Translations under genes and position numbers: made by a program
In this document: positions 7,902-17,049 of the stretch, in pieces
How the letters are laid out: each line of letters begins with the position of its first letter
Position numbering within the stretch: position 1 is the stretch's first letter
The notes under the pieces: model-generated
Databases searched by the model: none
The model's input: only the letters and a program-made list of their open reading frames with translations
Told to the model about the DNA's origin: nothing
From: Paraburkholderia solisilvae
Lineage (GTDB): Bacteria; Pseudomonadota; Gammaproteobacteria; Burkholderiales; Burkholderiaceae
Assembly: GCF_902859875.1 (NCBI RefSeq)
Contig: NZ_CADIKF010000001.1
Coordinates: 1-64,000 of the forward strand
DNA length: 64,000 nt
Direction: 5' to 3'

Positions 7902-8675
7902 CTAGTACGCGATCGATTGCCGCAGCACCGCCGGGTTGAGCGCGGCGCCCGCCGTATCCGGCAACGCGATATTCCATGCGTTTAGCGAAGGGGGTTGCGG
8001 ACACAAGCGAACGCACAGCGCGCATAGATGCATCGGGAACGGGCGCAGCAGCCAGAAGTGTGTCGCGTGATCGCGGTCGGCTCCGGCTGGTGCGCTGAAG
8101 CCGATCCGATGCGTGTCGTCGAGGTCAAACGAGAAACTGTCGAGCGCGGTGGAGAGTCCCGTGCCGCGAGCTTTGAGATACGCTTCCTTGAGCGTCCAGT
8201 AACTGAAGAATGTCTCGTCGAACCGGTCTGGAGCGACGCGCCGCAACGCGGCGAGTTCATCGGCCGCGAAGCAGTATTCGGCGAGTCTCCATGTCGCGCG
8301 ATCGGTTTGCAGCCGCTCGACGTCCACGCCGACTTCTCCCGCCTGCGCGATCGCAAGTACGATCAGCCCGTCGGTATGGCTGACATTGAAGGAGAGATCC
8401 GGTTGCGCGAGGAGATAGGGCCGGCCGTGCGCATTCGTGCCGAAACGCAATGTGTGCGCGGCGAGAGACAGTCTTTGCGAAAGTACAGTCCGTACGAGCA
8501 GGCGTGTAATCAGATGGTCGCGGCGATGGACCGGCGCGCGGAAGCGGTCGCCTCGGGCAAGTTCGTCCGGGCTGAGCACGCCGCCGTTTGCATGCAGCAG
8601 AGCGGGAAGATCAACCGCTTCCGGGTCGACGAACCATAAACCGACATTGTGGTTCACGTGCTGCGCTTCGGGCAT
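7902..8675 (-). CDS. 4'-phosphopantetheinyl transferase (Sfp type)
   Basis: A 257-residue protein that transfers phosphopantetheine from coenzyme A to carrier proteins of fatty acid, polyketide or nonribosomal peptide synthesis. Characteristic segments are FNVSHTDGLIVLAI, the magnesium-binding GVDVE motif and WTLKEAYLKARGTGL; the length is typical for the Sfp class. The start ATG is preceded by AGGA at seven bases. No polyketide or peptide synthetase is seen in this window, so its carrier protein target lies elsewhere. The gene is monocistronic, facing the topoisomerase gene tail to tail. Confidence 0.9.
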   Translation of the reverse strand: MPEAQHVNHNVGLWFVDPEAVDLPALLHANGGVLSPDELARGDRFRAPVHRRDHLITRLLVRTVLSQRLSLAAHTLRFGTNAHGRPYLLAQPDLSFNVSHTDGLIVLAIAQAGEVGVDVERLQTDRATWRLAEYCFAADELAALRRVAPDRFDETFFSYWTLKEAYLKARGTGLSTALDSFSFDLDDTHRIGFSAPAGADRDHATHFWLLRPFPMHLCALCVRLCPQPPSLNAWNIALPDTAGAALNPAVLRQSIAY

Positions 8676-8725
8676 CGGTCAATCCTGTTCGCGTTTGGTT
8701 CGTAGCCGACAATATGAATGGAGCG

Positions 8726-9541
8726 CTATTTTGCTTTGATGTCGCGCGGCCGATGGCGGAAAATGATCCTGTCGATCTCTCCCTCGTCGATCGGCTCGCA
8801 GATAAAGTATCCTTGACCTTCGATGTCGGGCAACGTTTTGGCCCACGCGAACTGTTCCGCCGTTTCCAGTCCTGTTAGCACGATTTCCTTCCCGTGGTTC
8901 TGTGCGAGACGCACCAGCGTTTCCACCATGCGTCTCGATTCGCCGTTGACGACCACCTGACTGATCAGCGAGCGGTCGAACTTCACGATATCGACGGGCA
9001 GTTGCTGAAGGAGCGTCAGCGAGTTGAAGCCGGAACCGAAATCGTCAAGCGCGACGCGCGCGCCCGTGGCCTGGACGGCCTGGATCACATCGACCAGCCA
9101 ATCCAGTTGATCGGGATGCACGACGCCCGTGAGTTCGATCTGGAATCGGCATGGCTTGACGCCAAGCGAGTTGAACAACGCACTGAGCCGGCCTGGCATG
9201 TCTTTGCGGCCGAGCTCGGTCGCCGACAGATTGATCGCGAGAGAGAGATCTTCGTGGCCTGCGACTTTCCACTGCAGGAGCGTTTCTGCCGCCCGGGCCA
9301 CGAGCATGTCCGTAAATCTTCCCGCGAGCAACGAATCTTCTACAACACTGATGAAGTACGCTGGTTCGAGTACGCCACTCTCAGGATGCTGCCATCTGAT
9401 CAGATATTCAAAACCTGATAGTTTGTTTTCCTGCAGTCTCAGCTTGGGCTGAAGCACGAAAAAGAACTCGTCTTGACCGAGACCACGTTCCGCATCGTTG
9501 ACCAGAGTAGAGGCGCTTTGTAATGGTGAGGTTTGTCGCAT
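8726..9541 (-). CDS. EAL-domain protein with degenerate motifs (cyclic-di-GMP phosphodiesterase or receptor)
   Basis: A 271-residue stand-alone EAL domain with no GGDEF, PAS or membrane segment. EAL proteins hydrolyse cyclic-di-GMP to pGpG. The signature itself reads EYL in FEYLIRWQ. The other metal-site residues are kept at normal spacing: Asn of INLS, Glu of IELTG, both Asp of DDFGSG, and the Lys of VKFD. The second glutamate of the usual ELTE motif is glycine here. The protein may therefore be an active phosphodiesterase with altered kinetics or a binding effector. GGA lies nine bases before the ATG. Its upstream region is the long AT-rich gap shared with the sensor kinase gene. Confidence 0.88.
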   Translation of the reverse strand: MRQTSPLQSASTLVNDAERGLGQDEFFFVLQPKLRLQENKLSGFEYLIRWQHPESGVLEPAYFISVVEDSLLAGRFTDMLVARAAETLLQWKVAGHEDLSLAINLSATELGRKDMPGRLSALFNSLGVKPCRFQIELTGVVHPDQLDWLVDVIQAVQATGARVALDDFGSGFNSLTLLQQLPVDIVKFDRSLISQVVVNGESRRMVETLVRLAQNHGKEIVLTGLETAEQFAWAKTLPDIEGQGYFICEPIDEGEIDRIIFRHRPRDIKAK

Positions 9542-10303
9542 TGGTGTTCCGCTTCATCTGATGCGGTTGGATTGCGCGGCGAACGGTAAGTCGTGTCCAA
9601 AGATTGAGCGGAAGTGTCTGAAAACGATTTTATGATTGTTGACGGCTTTACGTTCTGTATAGAGGGTGAGTACTCGTAAGTCAAGGGACCCGAATTTTTC
9701 GATTATTTTAATCATTCATCGCTGGCAGCTATTGCTGACCATTTCCATTTGTGCTCTGTGACTAGAGCTGCATCAGGGAATTTGACTGTGCCGCGACGGC
9801 AAGCTGATGGAGTGCGGGCAGATGGTTTGCCGGCGGCTTCGGCGATTTTACATGGAAAAAACAGCGAAAACGTATTGCATACCATCGAACGCTTTCATTT
9901 GCGGCCGGATTACTCATTTTGTGACAATTGTTGACATTTGAGATGGGTGCATTTCCGGTATGGTAGATGCAATTGTCTGACAAATGATGGATGCGGTCAC
10001 GAGCATCTCTCCATCGGAGGGAGCTGGCATATGAACCGGCCATACTGCCTTCCTTGGCGGGCGCGACGGGCAGGGCTGACTGGGCGCGACGGCGCGGGTT
10101 GCCGCGGCGCAATGCGAGTCGCGTGCCGGGCGTGACGGATATGCAACCTCTTGTGCGCGGCCTGAAATTATAGGGATTGGTAACCCGATATGGCGTGAAC
10201 TGGTAATTAACGGGGTCGAAAAAATCGTGAGGTATTTTTTAATGATTTTTAAGAAAAACCCTGACGCTTTTAAAAATTAAATTTATTGTGTTTTTTATAA
10301 TAA
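9542..10303. other. Long, partly AT-rich intergenic region with palindromic boxes
   Basis: No convincing gene was found on either strand. About 100 bases before the sensor kinase gene (10190-10303) are strikingly AT-rich against the GC-rich surroundings. A perfect TATAAT lies at 10296-10301, only two bases before the kinase ATG. Two TTGT/ACAA dyads are visible: TTGTGACAA at 9919-9927 (followed by TTGTTGACA) and TTGTCTGACAA at 9973-9983. The region separates divergent EAL and kinase genes and probably holds promoters and binding sites for both. Confidence 0.55.
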
Positions 10304-12205
10304 ATGTCAATTAATCGGATAAAGCGAAAGATATCAAAACCAGAGGCGCAGGCGAGCAGTCCTCGTGCCGGTTTGCCATATGAGCGGCCGGGCACCGAAT
10401 CGTTGTCATTGAAGGCATGGCATTCGAATCTGACGCGCGATTGGATCTGGCTGACGGCGGCCCTGATGGTGTTGTGTTTGTGCATGATTTCCAGTCATTT
10501 TCTGCATCGTGCCGACCGGATGTTCGTCGATGCCGCATCACGCGTCGTGCATTGCGTATCCGCCAACAAGGTCGCCGTGACAGCGGTGGACGATCGCACG
10601 GTTCGCAGCCTTGGCGGATGGCCGATCAGTGACGGAATTCACGCGCAACGGGCCGATCGATTGACGCAGAGCAACGTAGCGGCGGTGGAGTTCGACCTGT
10701 CGACATCGACGCTGGTCCGCCCGGCGAGTGTCGGCGGCGATCTGATCTTCAGCGAGTGCGTGGTTTCTTTGGCTTGCATACTGCTTTACCTGCTTGGGCC
10801 GCGCGCGGGTCTGTTCGCGTCCGTCGGCCTTGCCGGCATCGTCGCGGCCGGCTCGATTGCCATGCTGGCGTTCGGGCATCGATTCCTGTCGCCATGCACG
10901 GCCATTTTCATCTCTGTGCTTGCGTATCCGTTGTGGGCATGGCGGCGCCAGGAAGCGCTGCTGAACTATCTGTCGATGGAGGCGGCAAAGAGCGCGGGCG
11001 AGCCGTCGCTGCCGGAAGAACCGCGCACAGTGAAGTTCTTTGACGATCCTGTCCAACGTCAGTTGAGCGCGGCGGCCTCGCTGTCCGATCGGGTGCGGCG
11101 CCACCGCGAGTTTATTTCCGAGTGGGTCGACAGCCTTCCGGAGGCGACACTGGTGACGTCGTCTACCGGCGAAGTCATTCTTGCCAATGAGCGCGTGAAG
11201 GCGTTATGTCAAAGTTCCGAACTGCGGAGAACCGAACGCGCCAGCGCCGCGGGTCGACCGGTATCGGACGTGCTCTTTGAAATCACCGCGTCGCATCGGG
11301 CGACTGAGTTCGCGTCGCAGGCGCTCGCGCTGTTCGCGCTCTGGGCCGGCGACCAGGATCCGCCCGCATATGGTGAATCGATGTTCGCGCAAGGCATCGA
11401 GATAACCAATGCGCGAAACGGCCGCGCGCTGCTGATCAAATGCGCGCAGATCAAACCGTCCACGGGCCGGGACGGCGGACTGATCTTTCATGTGGCGGAT
11501 GTCTCGTCCGTGCGCAGGGCGGAGCGCCAGCGCGACACGGCGCTGCGCTTTCTGTCGCATGACATGCGCTCGCCGCAAGCCGCCATTCTGGCGCTGGTCG
11601 AACAGATGCAACAACAGCCGCCGCGCTTTACCGCCAGTCAGTTCGCGATGCTGGTCGGCCAGTATGCGACGACCGCGCTCAGCCTCGCGGACGACTTCCT
11701 GTTTCTCGCGCGCGCGGAAAGCCTGCCACCCAAGCTGACGCAGGTCGATCCGGCGCTGGTGCTGGGCGATGCGATCGACGACCTGTGGCCGCAGGCGACG
11801 GCGAGGTCGACCACCGTGAACCTCTTCGCCGAGCCAGGCAAGTGCACGATCGCCGACGTTCAATTGCTGCGCCGCGCATTTGCGAATCTGATCGGCAACG
11901 CGATCAAGTTCAGTCCGCGCTATGCGACGGTCGACGTTCATCTTGCGGAGACGGAACGGCATGTGAAGATCTCCGTGATCGACCGCGGTGTCGGCATCCC
12001 GGAGCAAAAAAGGAAAGCGCTCTTTCACGAATTCAGTCAACTGGATGAAAAGTATTCGCGATCCGGCCACGGGTTAGGGCTCGCGTTCGTCAAGACCGTG
12101 GTGGACTCGCTCGGCGGCAAGCTGCAAGTCGATTCGGTGCTCGGTCAGGGCACGACGTTTATGGTGTTTCTGCCGAAACTGCATGGGAACAGTCAACGCG
12201 ATTGA
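10304..12205 (+). CDS. Sensor histidine kinase with shortened CHASE2 domain
   Basis: 633 residues. One membrane helix (about 47-65) is followed by a CHASE2-like extracytoplasmic stretch (about 73-150: VAVTAVDDRTVRSLGGWPIS, then VAAVEFDL). Three further hydrophobic helices follow (about 152-211). The cytosolic part has a PAS-like region (about 270-400), a HisKA box FLSHDMRSPQ with His419, an N-box NLIGNAIKFSP, and G-boxes DRGVGIP and GHGLGLAFV. All catalytic motifs look intact. A complete CHASE2 domain is far longer and includes a VLVGATA-type strand, which is missing here. No Shine-Dalgarno precedes the ATG and a TATAAT lies two bases upstream, suggesting a leaderless transcript or a later start. 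A response regulator follows 219 bases downstream. Confidence 0.87.
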   Translation: MSINRIKRKISKPEAQASSPRAGLPYERPGTESLSLKAWHSNLTRDWIWLTAALMVLCLCMISSHFLHRADRMFVDAASRVVHCVSANKVAVTAVDDRTVRSLGGWPISDGIHAQRADRLTQSNVAAVEFDLSTSTLVRPASVGGDLIFSECVVSLACILLYLLGPRAGLFASVGLAGIVAAGSIAMLAFGHRFLSPCTAIFISVLAYPLWAWRRQEALLNYLSMEAAKSAGEPSLPEEPRTVKFFDDPVQRQLSAAASLSDRVRRHREFISEWVDSLPEATLVTSSTGEVILANERVKALCQSSELRRTERASAAGRPVSDVLFEITASHRATEFASQALALFALWAGDQDPPAYGESMFAQGIEITNARNGRALLIKCAQIKPSTGRDGGLIFHVADVSSVRRAERQRDTALRFLSHDMRSPQAAILALVEQMQQQPPRFTASQFAMLVGQYATTALSLADDFLFLARAESLPPKLTQVDPALVLGDAIDDLWPQATARSTTVNLFAEPGKCTIADVQLLRRAFANLIGNAIKFSPRYATVDVHLAETERHVKISVIDRGVGIPEQKRKALFHEFSQLDEKYSRSGHGLGLAFVKTVVDSLGGKLQVDSVLGQGTTFMVFLPKLHGNSQRD

Positions 12206-12424
12206 GTGTGCAATGCCGCATGAAAGCAGTCGCTAATGCGGTATGCATTTGCCCTCTGCCGGGCAGTAAAGTAGTTCACAAAAGTTCAAACATATTTATA
12301 GTGTCTGTCCTAGGATCATCCGTTGTGTCGACACTGTGCGATTCGCAAACGTTTGCGCGATTGACGAAAGCTCGTAGATGTACGCAAGTCGGACATAAGA
12401 AGGTCACAATGCTCGGGGGCATAC

Positions 12425-13138
12425 ATGCGCATTCTTGTTGTCGAAGACGATCCCATTCAGGCGGAGGCGGTGTCGAGCGCGCTGAATTCGTTGAGCCATA
12501 CCGTCACGATTGTCGATGATGGCGAGCGAGCCGTGCGTTGCCTCGGATCGGAGCCGGTCGATGCGGTCGTGCTCGATTGGCATCTACCGAGAATGAGCGG
12601 CATTGAAGTGCTGCACTGGATCCGCGCGCGCGCCAATGTGAAATACGGCGTGCTGTTCCTGACGAGCCGTATTCATGAGGTCGATGTCGTCAGGGCACTC
12701 GACGCGGGCGCGGACGACTATATGGTCAAGCCGTTTCGCGCGGAAGAGCTCGCCGCGCGCGTGAATGCGCTATTGCGCCGCGTCGCGCGAACCATTGCGC
12801 GTGACGAGCCGATCAGGGCGGGCGACTACGTGCTCGACCCGATGGAACGCAGCGTCAGATTGCGCGGCAGCCGGATCGATCTGACGACCAAGGAATTCCA
12901 GCTGGTCGCGGCGCTCTTCAGCAATCTGGGAAAAATACTGTCAAGAGATTTGCTGGCGATGACCGCCTGGGGGCGCGAGCTCAGCGTCGAATCGCGATCG
13001 CTGGATACGCACATCTACAGAATCAGGCAGAAGCTGAAGCTGAGCCCTGAAAACGGGTTGCGTCTGTCGTCGATCTATACGCTCGGGTACCGGCTGGATC
13101 TCGTCAAGGCGCCTGTCGAAAGTGAAATCTGCACGTAA
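12425..13138 (+). CDS. OmpR-family response regulator
   Basis: 237 residues: receiver domain (1-120) with acidic pocket EDD at 7-9, phospho-acceptor Asp51 in VVLDWHLPRMSG, Thr80 and Lys102 in YMVKPF. It is followed by an OmpR/PhoB winged helix (about 135-230) with DLTTKEFQLVAALF and the recognition-helix region SRSLDTHIYRIRQKL. It is almost certainly the partner of the CHASE2 kinase just upstream. The 219-base gap between them contains no gene and may hold a separate promoter, so the two may not be strictly co-transcribed. Target genes cannot be read from the sequence. Confidence 0.92.
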   Translation: MRILVVEDDPIQAEAVSSALNSLSHTVTIVDDGERAVRCLGSEPVDAVVLDWHLPRMSGIEVLHWIRARANVKYGVLFLTSRIHEVDVVRALDAGADDYMVKPFRAEELAARVNALLRRVARTIARDEPIRAGDYVLDPMERSVRLRGSRIDLTTKEFQLVAALFSNLGKILSRDLLAMTAWGRELSVESRSLDTHIYRIRQKLKLSPENGLRLSSIYTLGYRLDLVKAPVESEICT

Positions 13139-13255
13139 CCGGCAGGAGTGAAATTCGTCATCCGAAGTGTTCTGGAAATTGGGCATGCGAGTCTGGAGTA
13201 GTGTCCGCGCCGCGGTATGCAAGAATGTCGCTTTCCTGTCAGCGGCAACCGGAGC

Positions 13256-14026
13256 ATGGACAAAACGCTACTCAAGGGGCTGATGGTGCTCGAGGCGCTC
13301 GCCGGACACGAGGGCGAGCCTTTGACGATTCAGGCGCTGGCAACCCGCGTCGGGTTGACGAAAAGCAATGCGCATCGCACGTTGCAGACGCTGGCGCATG
13401 CCGGTTATGCGGTTCGGGATGAGTCGAGCGGTGTTTACCGCAGCACGCTGAAACTCTTCGAACTCGGCACGATCCAGCTTGCGCGGCTGGATGTCCGTCG
13501 CGAGGCCGCCCCCGTCATGCGGCAACTGGCCGACCTCACCGAGGAGACCGTCCACCTGTCGGTGCTGGATGGCGACACGGTCATCTACGTCGACAAGATA
13601 GATAGTCCGCAGCCGGTGCGCGCTTATTCGGTGATAGGCGGCCGGGCGCCGGCGTATTGCGTGGCGACCGGCAAGACACTTCTCGCATTTCAGGACGATG
13701 ATTATCTCGACAGCCGCGTGCTGAATCTGCAAGCGCATACCTCCGCGACGATTACCGATCGCGCGGCGTTGCACGCGGAATTGCGAAAAATCGCGCGAAC
13801 CGGGTTCGCGGTCAATCGCGGCGAGTGGCGGGACTCCGTCGGCGGTGTGGCATCGCCGGTGTTCGACGGGCTGGGCGTGGTCGTCGCCGCGATCGGCATA
13901 TCGGGTCCGCTCGAGCGTTTGAGCCCGAAACGCGTGAAGGCGCTCACGCCGGAAGTATTGAAGGCCGGCGCACACATTTCCCGTTCTATGGGTTTCAGAC
14001 AACCGTACTTCAATACGGATTCCTAG
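13256..14026 (+). CDS. IclR-family transcriptional regulator
   Basis: About 256 residues: an N-terminal winged helix (residues 1-65; LTIQALATRVGLTKSNAHRT) and the IclR effector domain (about 75-250) with TEETVHLSVLDGD, DKIDSPQPVRAYS and GRAPAYCVATGK. It likely controls the CoA-transferase and MFS genes that follow in the same direction, using the perfect palindrome at 14193-14211 as a candidate site. The frame is open to an ATG at 13217, which has no ribosome-binding site. The ATG at 13256 fits the usual family N-terminus (MDKTLLKGLMVLEAL) but its GGAG is unusually close, one base away, so the start is not certain. Confidence 0.88.
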   Translation: MDKTLLKGLMVLEALAGHEGEPLTIQALATRVGLTKSNAHRTLQTLAHAGYAVRDESSGVYRSTLKLFELGTIQLARLDVRREAAPVMRQLADLTEETVHLSVLDGDTVIYVDKIDSPQPVRAYSVIGGRAPAYCVATGKTLLAFQDDDYLDSRVLNLQAHTSATITDRAALHAELRKIARTGFAVNRGEWRDSVGGVASPVFDGLGVVVAAIGISGPLERLSPKRVKALTPEVLKAGAHISRSMGFRQPYFNTDS

Positions 14027-14356
14027 TCCGCAATGGGCGCGCGGCGAGGCCGCGGCGCGGCCCGCCAGCCGGCCTCGGCGCCGCTCGTCGCGCAAGCGCG
14101 ACGATGACATCTGCAAATTTTCCTCAAGTTTTCCCGTGCGATACCGACAACCTCCGGGTCGGATTTTCGCGGCGCCGCTTCGGCTTTCGTGCCGTCCTAT
14201 TTTATAGGACGCTCATCACGAAATTTGGTTTACACATCTGCCGGATCGCTGCACAATGGTTTTACGCCGCACGCTCGATCGGCCGCACATTCTCGAGATG
14301 ACCTGCCGGCGTTTCACGCAGACGTCCTGAACGTGTGGTTAACACCGAGGAATTGC
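14027..14356. other. Regulatory gap before the CoA-transferase operon
   Basis: No gene is seen. The 330 bases between the IclR stop and the CoA-transferase start contain the palindrome at 14193-14211 and AT-richer sequence around 14195-14265, consistent with a regulated promoter. No terminator-like hairpin with a T-tract is visible after the IclR gene. Confidence 0.5.
14193..14211. promoter_or_regulatory. Perfect palindrome, candidate IclR operator
   Basis: CGTCCTAT (14193-14200) and ATAGGACG (14204-14211) are exact inverted copies separated by TTT. IclR proteins bind as dimers or tetramers to short palindromes of about this size, and this one lies 146 bases before the CoA-transferase start and downstream of the IclR gene. 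No T-tract follows it, so it is unlikely to be a terminator. Confidence 0.55.
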
Positions 14357-15508
14357 ATGGAGATGCCGCTCGAGGGAATTCGTGTCATCGAGTTTTGCAA
14401 TGTCGCCGCAGGCCCTTATTGCGGCATGCTGCTCGGCGACATGGGCGCGGACGTGATCAAGGTCGAAAACCCGAAAGGGGGCGATACGTTGCGGACATGG
14501 CCGCCCATGACCGACGGTTACAGCGAGAACTTCGCATCCCTTAACCGTAACAAGCGGTCGGTGTCGCTTGACCTGAAAGATCCGCTCGACGCCGAGCAGG
14601 CTCGCTTGCTGGCGCGCGATGCGCAGGTCGTGATCGAAAACAACCGCCCGGGCGCAATGGATCGACTCGGGTTGGGCTATGCGGGTTTGAGCCGGCTCAA
14701 TCCGCAACTGGTTTACTGCTCCATTTCAGCGTACGGTCAGGACGGCCCGAGATCGCAGGAAGGTGGCTTCGATCTCACCGTGCAAGCGATGAGCGGCATC
14801 ATGAGCGTGACGGGCGAGCCGGGCAGTGCACCGGTGAAGTGCGGCGTGCCGCTCGCCGATTTTTCCGCGGGACTCTACGCAGCCTTTTCGATTGTCGCGG
14901 CATTGCGCGGTGTCGCGCAGACCGGCCGCGGCACGCATATCGATGTGCCGATGCTGGGCGCGACGCTCGCCATCGCCGCATTGCAAACCTCCGAGTACTT
15001 CGGCACCGGCCATGACCCCGTCAAGCTCGGCTCGGCGCATCCGCGCAATGCACCCTATCAGGCCTTCAAGGCGCGCGATGCGCACTTCGGCATGGCCGCA
15101 GGCAATGACGCGCTCTGGCGCTCGGTATGCCGTGTCGTCAATCGCGACGATCTCGCGAGCGACGCGCGTTTTTTGACCACCACGCTGCGCGCGCGGCACC
15201 AGGCCCAACTGGCGGAAATACTCGAGGCGGCATTTGCCGCGCACGATGCCGCCCACTGGATTCACTGTTTTCGCACCGCAGGCGTGCCGTGCGCGCCGAT
15301 CAACCGCTACTCGCAAGTGTTGCAGGACGAACAGGTCGAACATATGGGGTGGGTTCGGCCGATCGAGTTGCCGAATGGAAAGCTCACGCGCACGTTCGCG
15401 TCGCCGGTGCGATTCTCGGGCAAGAGCGCGGAGATCCGCCGCCGGCCGCCGTCGCTCGGTGAACATAACCATGAGCTGCTATGGCGAGTCGATGGGCGGC
15501 TCGAATGA
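14357..15508 (+). CDS. CaiB/BaiF family (class III) CoA-transferase
   Basis: 383 residues, the normal size for class III CoA-transferases, which move CoA between organic acids. The N-terminus MPLEGIRVIEFCNVAAGPYC is typical. GDMGADVIKVENPKGGD, SLNRNKRSVSLDLK and the catalytic aspartate region DLTVQAMSGIMSVTGEPG are all present. The C-terminal part has PCAPINRYSQVLQDEQ. The ATG at 14357 has GAGGAATTGC before it; the open frame extends 56 codons upstream without support. The next gene, 195 bases on, is an MFS carrier of organic acids. Together with the IclR regulator this suggests uptake and CoA activation of a di- or tricarboxylate. The substrate is not identifiable. Confidence 0.9.
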   Translation: MEMPLEGIRVIEFCNVAAGPYCGMLLGDMGADVIKVENPKGGDTLRTWPPMTDGYSENFASLNRNKRSVSLDLKDPLDAEQARLLARDAQVVIENNRPGAMDRLGLGYAGLSRLNPQLVYCSISAYGQDGPRSQEGGFDLTVQAMSGIMSVTGEPGSAPVKCGVPLADFSAGLYAAFSIVAALRGVAQTGRGTHIDVPMLGATLAIAALQTSEYFGTGHDPVKLGSAHPRNAPYQAFKARDAHFGMAAGNDALWRSVCRVVNRDDLASDARFLTTTLRARHQAQLAEILEAAFAAHDAAHWIHCFRTAGVPCAPINRYSQVLQDEQVEHMGWVRPIELPNGKLTRTFASPVRFSGKSAEIRRRPPSLGEHNHELLWRVDGRLE

Positions 15509-15703
15509 GATTGTTTCGTCATACATAGAAGATACAGTCGTAGACTTTCATCAGATTCGAACAACACGAAAACGGGGTTTGACACAGCGGCAAGTCGCAG
15601 CAGTTGCCGTTTAGCGCAGTACGGCCCGGCGCCACTGCCGCTCATCTCATGATGGGCGGCCGGCAACGCAATGGCGCCGAATCCGAATAGAAGGGGACCA
15701 CCC

Positions 15704-17026
15704 ATGCAGGCGCATTCCAGATCCGAACCGTGGGCAAGAACCATTTTCCGTGTGACGAGCGGAAATTTTCTGGAGATGTACGACTTCTCCGTCTACGGCT
15801 TCTACGCTGTTTCCATTGCGCACGCGCTGTTTCCGCGCGGCAATGAATTCGTTTCGCTGTTGCTGTCGCTTGCCACGTTCGGCGTGGGTTTTCTGATGAG
15901 ACCGATCGGCGCGCTGGTGCTCGGCGGATACATCGACCGGAAAGGACGGCGCAAGGGTTTGCTGCTCACGCTGGGGCTGATGTCGATCGGCATGCTGATG
16001 ATCACCTGTGTACCGGGGTATTCGACCATCGGTATTGCGGCGCCGATCATCGTGGTGTGCGGGCGTTTGCTGCAAGGATTTTCGGCCGGTGCGGAACTGG
16101 GCGGCGTGTCGGTCTATCTCGCGGAAATCGCACCGCCGAAGCAGCGCGGGTTTTTCGTGAGCTGGCAATCCGCGAGCCAGCAACTGGCGGTGGTGTTCGC
16201 GGCGGTACTCGGCGTCGTGCTGCGATGGCAGCTTACCGCCGAGCAAATGGATTCGTGGGGCTGGCGCATTCCGTTCGTGATCGGCTGCCTGATCATTCCG
16301 GTGCTGTTCTCGATGCGTCGCCGTCTGCGCGAAACGGACGTGTTCGCAGCGCGCAAAACGACGCCGACGCCGCGGCAGATCGTGCAGTCGCTGCAAATGC
16401 ATCGCAGAACGATCGGTGGCGCGGTCATGCTTGTCACGATGACCGCCGTGATGTTCAACCTGATCACCGCCTATACGCCGACGTATGGCCAAAGCGTGCT
16501 CAAGCTGCCGGCCATGGATACGTTCCTCGTCACGATGGCGGTCGGCTTGACCAACTTCCTGATGCTGCCGATTATCGGCGCGCTATCGGACAAAGTGGGG
16601 CGCCGGCCCGTGCTGACCGCGTGCGCGGCGCTCGTCATTCTGACCGCGTATCCGGCGATGTACTGGCTGATTCAGGCGCCGAGCTTTGCGCGTCTGATGA
16701 TAGTCGAAGTCTGGTATGCGTTTATCTACGGCTCGTATCAAGGCGGAATGGTGGTCGCGCTGACCGAGATTATGCCCGCGCATATTCGCAGCACGGGGTT
16801 TTCGCTGGTGTGGAGCGTCGCGCAGGCGGTGTTCGGCGGATTCACGCCGGTCATTTGCACGATGCTGATCCATACGAGCGGTAACAACGCGATGCCGGCA
16901 GTGTGGTTGACCTGTGCGGCGGCGGTGGCGCTGATTGCGACGTTCCGTATGTTTCCGAAGGCGGAAGGATCGCCCGCCACGCCGGGTATGGCCTTTGAAG
17001 AGGGACTGTCGCAGCGTCACTCTTGA
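15704..17026 (+). CDS. MFS transporter, metabolite:H+ symporter family (citrate or dicarboxylate type)
   Basis: 440 residues with about 12 membrane helices. The start SGNFLEMYDFSVYGFYA and the loop GYIDRKGRRKG with RPIGA before it mark the MHS subfamily, which includes citrate, tricarballylate and alpha-ketoglutarate symporters. The second half has the matching LSDKVGRRPVL loop. The ATG at 15704 follows AGAAGGGGACCACCC; 11 extra upstream codons are open but unsupported. It is downstream of the CoA-transferase and presumably imports its acid substrate. It converges on the next LysR gene with a gap of 23 bases. Confidence 0.88.
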   Translation: MQAHSRSEPWARTIFRVTSGNFLEMYDFSVYGFYAVSIAHALFPRGNEFVSLLLSLATFGVGFLMRPIGALVLGGYIDRKGRRKGLLLTLGLMSIGMLMITCVPGYSTIGIAAPIIVVCGRLLQGFSAGAELGGVSVYLAEIAPPKQRGFFVSWQSASQQLAVVFAAVLGVVLRWQLTAEQMDSWGWRIPFVIGCLIIPVLFSMRRRLRETDVFAARKTTPTPRQIVQSLQMHRRTIGGAVMLVTMTAVMFNLITAYTPTYGQSVLKLPAMDTFLVTMAVGLTNFLMLPIIGALSDKVGRRPVLTACAALVILTAYPAMYWLIQAPSFARLMIVEVWYAFIYGSYQGGMVVALTEIMPAHIRSTGFSLVWSVAQAVFGGFTPVICTMLIHTSGNNAMPAVWLTCAAAVALIATFRMFPKAEGSPATPGMAFEEGLSQRHS

Positions 17027-17049
17027 GCACGGCACGCTCATGCGTTGCG

